Source: Candidatus Chloroheliales bacterium (GTDB taxonomy: Bacteria > Chloroflexota > Chloroflexia > QHBQ01). From it: 5,958 nt of DNA. A program made the position numbers and the translations under genes. The notes under the pieces were generated by a model. It was not told where the DNA came from, did no database searches, and saw only the letters and a program-made list of their open reading frames with translations. Positions within the stretch are counted from its first letter, which is position 1, and each line of letters opens with the position of its first letter. The stretch covers positions 1 to 5,958 of the forward strand of contig QHBQ01000158.1 of the NCBI GenBank assembly GCA_003243865.1, given 5' to 3'. This document shows positions 5,530-5,958 of the stretch, one piece after another.

Positions 5530-5940
5530 ATGGCGGTAGCCGTAATAGATACCAACATAATGATACAGGCGTTGCGTGGCAATCCCATTACTGCGAAGTG
5601 GCTGGCTGCTTTGAATGATAAGGTCATCCTTCCTTGTCTCATAGTGATGGAGCTAATCAAAGGCTGCGACACAAGAGAGGAGCTTACCCGACTAGATGCC
5701 TTTCTAGCCTCTTACACCATATATTGGCCCAAAGAGGAGGATTGCCAAAGAGCAGTCAGTATAATGAAGGACAACTACCGTCATGGCTATAAAATTGGTG
5801 TTGTGGATGCCCTGATTGCCGCTTGCGCAATTGCTCTTCATGCCAAAATGTACACCCTCGACAACGATTTTAGGCCTGTTCCGGGATTGAAGAAAGTAGC
5901 TCCTTATCAGCTACCCTTAGCCGCCACAATCAGTGCATAG
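5530..5940 (+). CDS. PIN-domain ribonuclease toxin, VapC-like
   Basis: Metal-dependent endoribonuclease of the PIN family; VapC toxins cleave tRNA or rRNA, but this target is unknown. All expected acidic residues are visible: D7 in VIDTN, E41 in VMELIKG, D93 in GVVDALIAA, and D111/D113 in YTLDNDF. The length of 136 is typical. The start is 19 bases after the antitoxin stop, with AGAGG about ten bases upstream, and the upstream gene shares the promoter, the usual antitoxin-first order. The coding sequence is clearly more AT-rich than dapL or the azl operon (codons such as ATA, AAA and ATT are common), which suggests a separate, transferred origin. The family is certain; toxicity is inferred. 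Confidence 0.9.
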   Translation: MAVAVIDTNIMIQALRGNPITAKWLAALNDKVILPCLIVMELIKGCDTREELTRLDAFLASYTIYWPKEEDCQRAVSIMKDNYRHGYKIGVVDALIAACAIALHAKMYTLDNDFRPVPGLKKVAPYQLPLAATISA

Positions 5941-5949
5941 GAGTGAGCC

Positions 5950-5958
5950 ATGCCCGAA
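5950..5958 (+). CDS. Start of a further gene, three codons visible
   Basis: ATG CCC GAA begins nine bases after the PIN toxin stop, with AGGAG at 5939-5943 overlapping that stop codon and six bases of spacing. The layout suggests co-transcription with the toxin pair. Only Met-Pro-Glu can be read, so no product can be named. Confidence 0.5.

Overview
The window looks like a chromosomal stretch from a GC-rich bacterium, most probably a member of the Chloroflexota. This is an inference from the mix of genes: an LL-diaminopimelate aminotransferase of the DapL type, surface proteins with Thr/Pro/Ala-rich linkers, and a cupredoxin lipoprotein beside a DUF305 protein. No rRNA, tRNA, CRISPR array or transposase is visible. 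No gene-free stretch exceeds 300 bases. The longest gaps are 714-869, 1917-2076 and 4894-5081, and each holds promoter or leader signals.

Left third (1-1916, minus strand): two envelope proteins. The upstream gene (870-1916) encodes a secreted DUF305 protein with two helical half-domains, a methionine-rich loop, a Thr/Pro linker and a C-terminal membrane anchor. Downstream of it lies a lipoprotein with two plastocyanin-like domains, the second cut by the window edge. Both place possible metal-binding domains outside the membrane on flexible stalks. A shared role in copper handling or extracytoplasmic electron transfer is an inference.

Middle (2010-3489, plus strand): a very good sigma70 promoter drives dapL, the lysine/peptidoglycan-precursor aminotransferase. 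Its 3' end runs into a repeat element of about 180 bp (3246-3426) that fills the gap to the convergent azlD gene. The element holds three copies of a G/C-tract palindromic unit, has perfect 11-bp inverted ends, and carries a terminator-like hairpin. The dapL frame crosses the element and stops only inside antisense azlD, which adds about 80 residues to the protein and puts the stop codon downstream of the predicted terminator.

Right-middle (3437-4960, minus strand): a tight operon of a Rid-family protein, azlC and azlD, a branched-chain amino-acid exporter pair, behind one promoter with repeated GGTTGC motifs around it. The Rid protein lacks the arginine that RidA uses for imine hydrolysis.

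Right end (5008-5958, plus strand): a toxin-antitoxin-like pair behind an extended -10 promoter. The first protein has an acidic C-terminal tail typical of VapC-neutralising antitoxins but an unfamiliar N-terminal domain. The second is a PIN-domain (VapC-like) ribonuclease with all its acidic residues. A third gene appears to begin at 5950. The PIN gene is visibly less GC-rich than the rest, which fits a mobile module.
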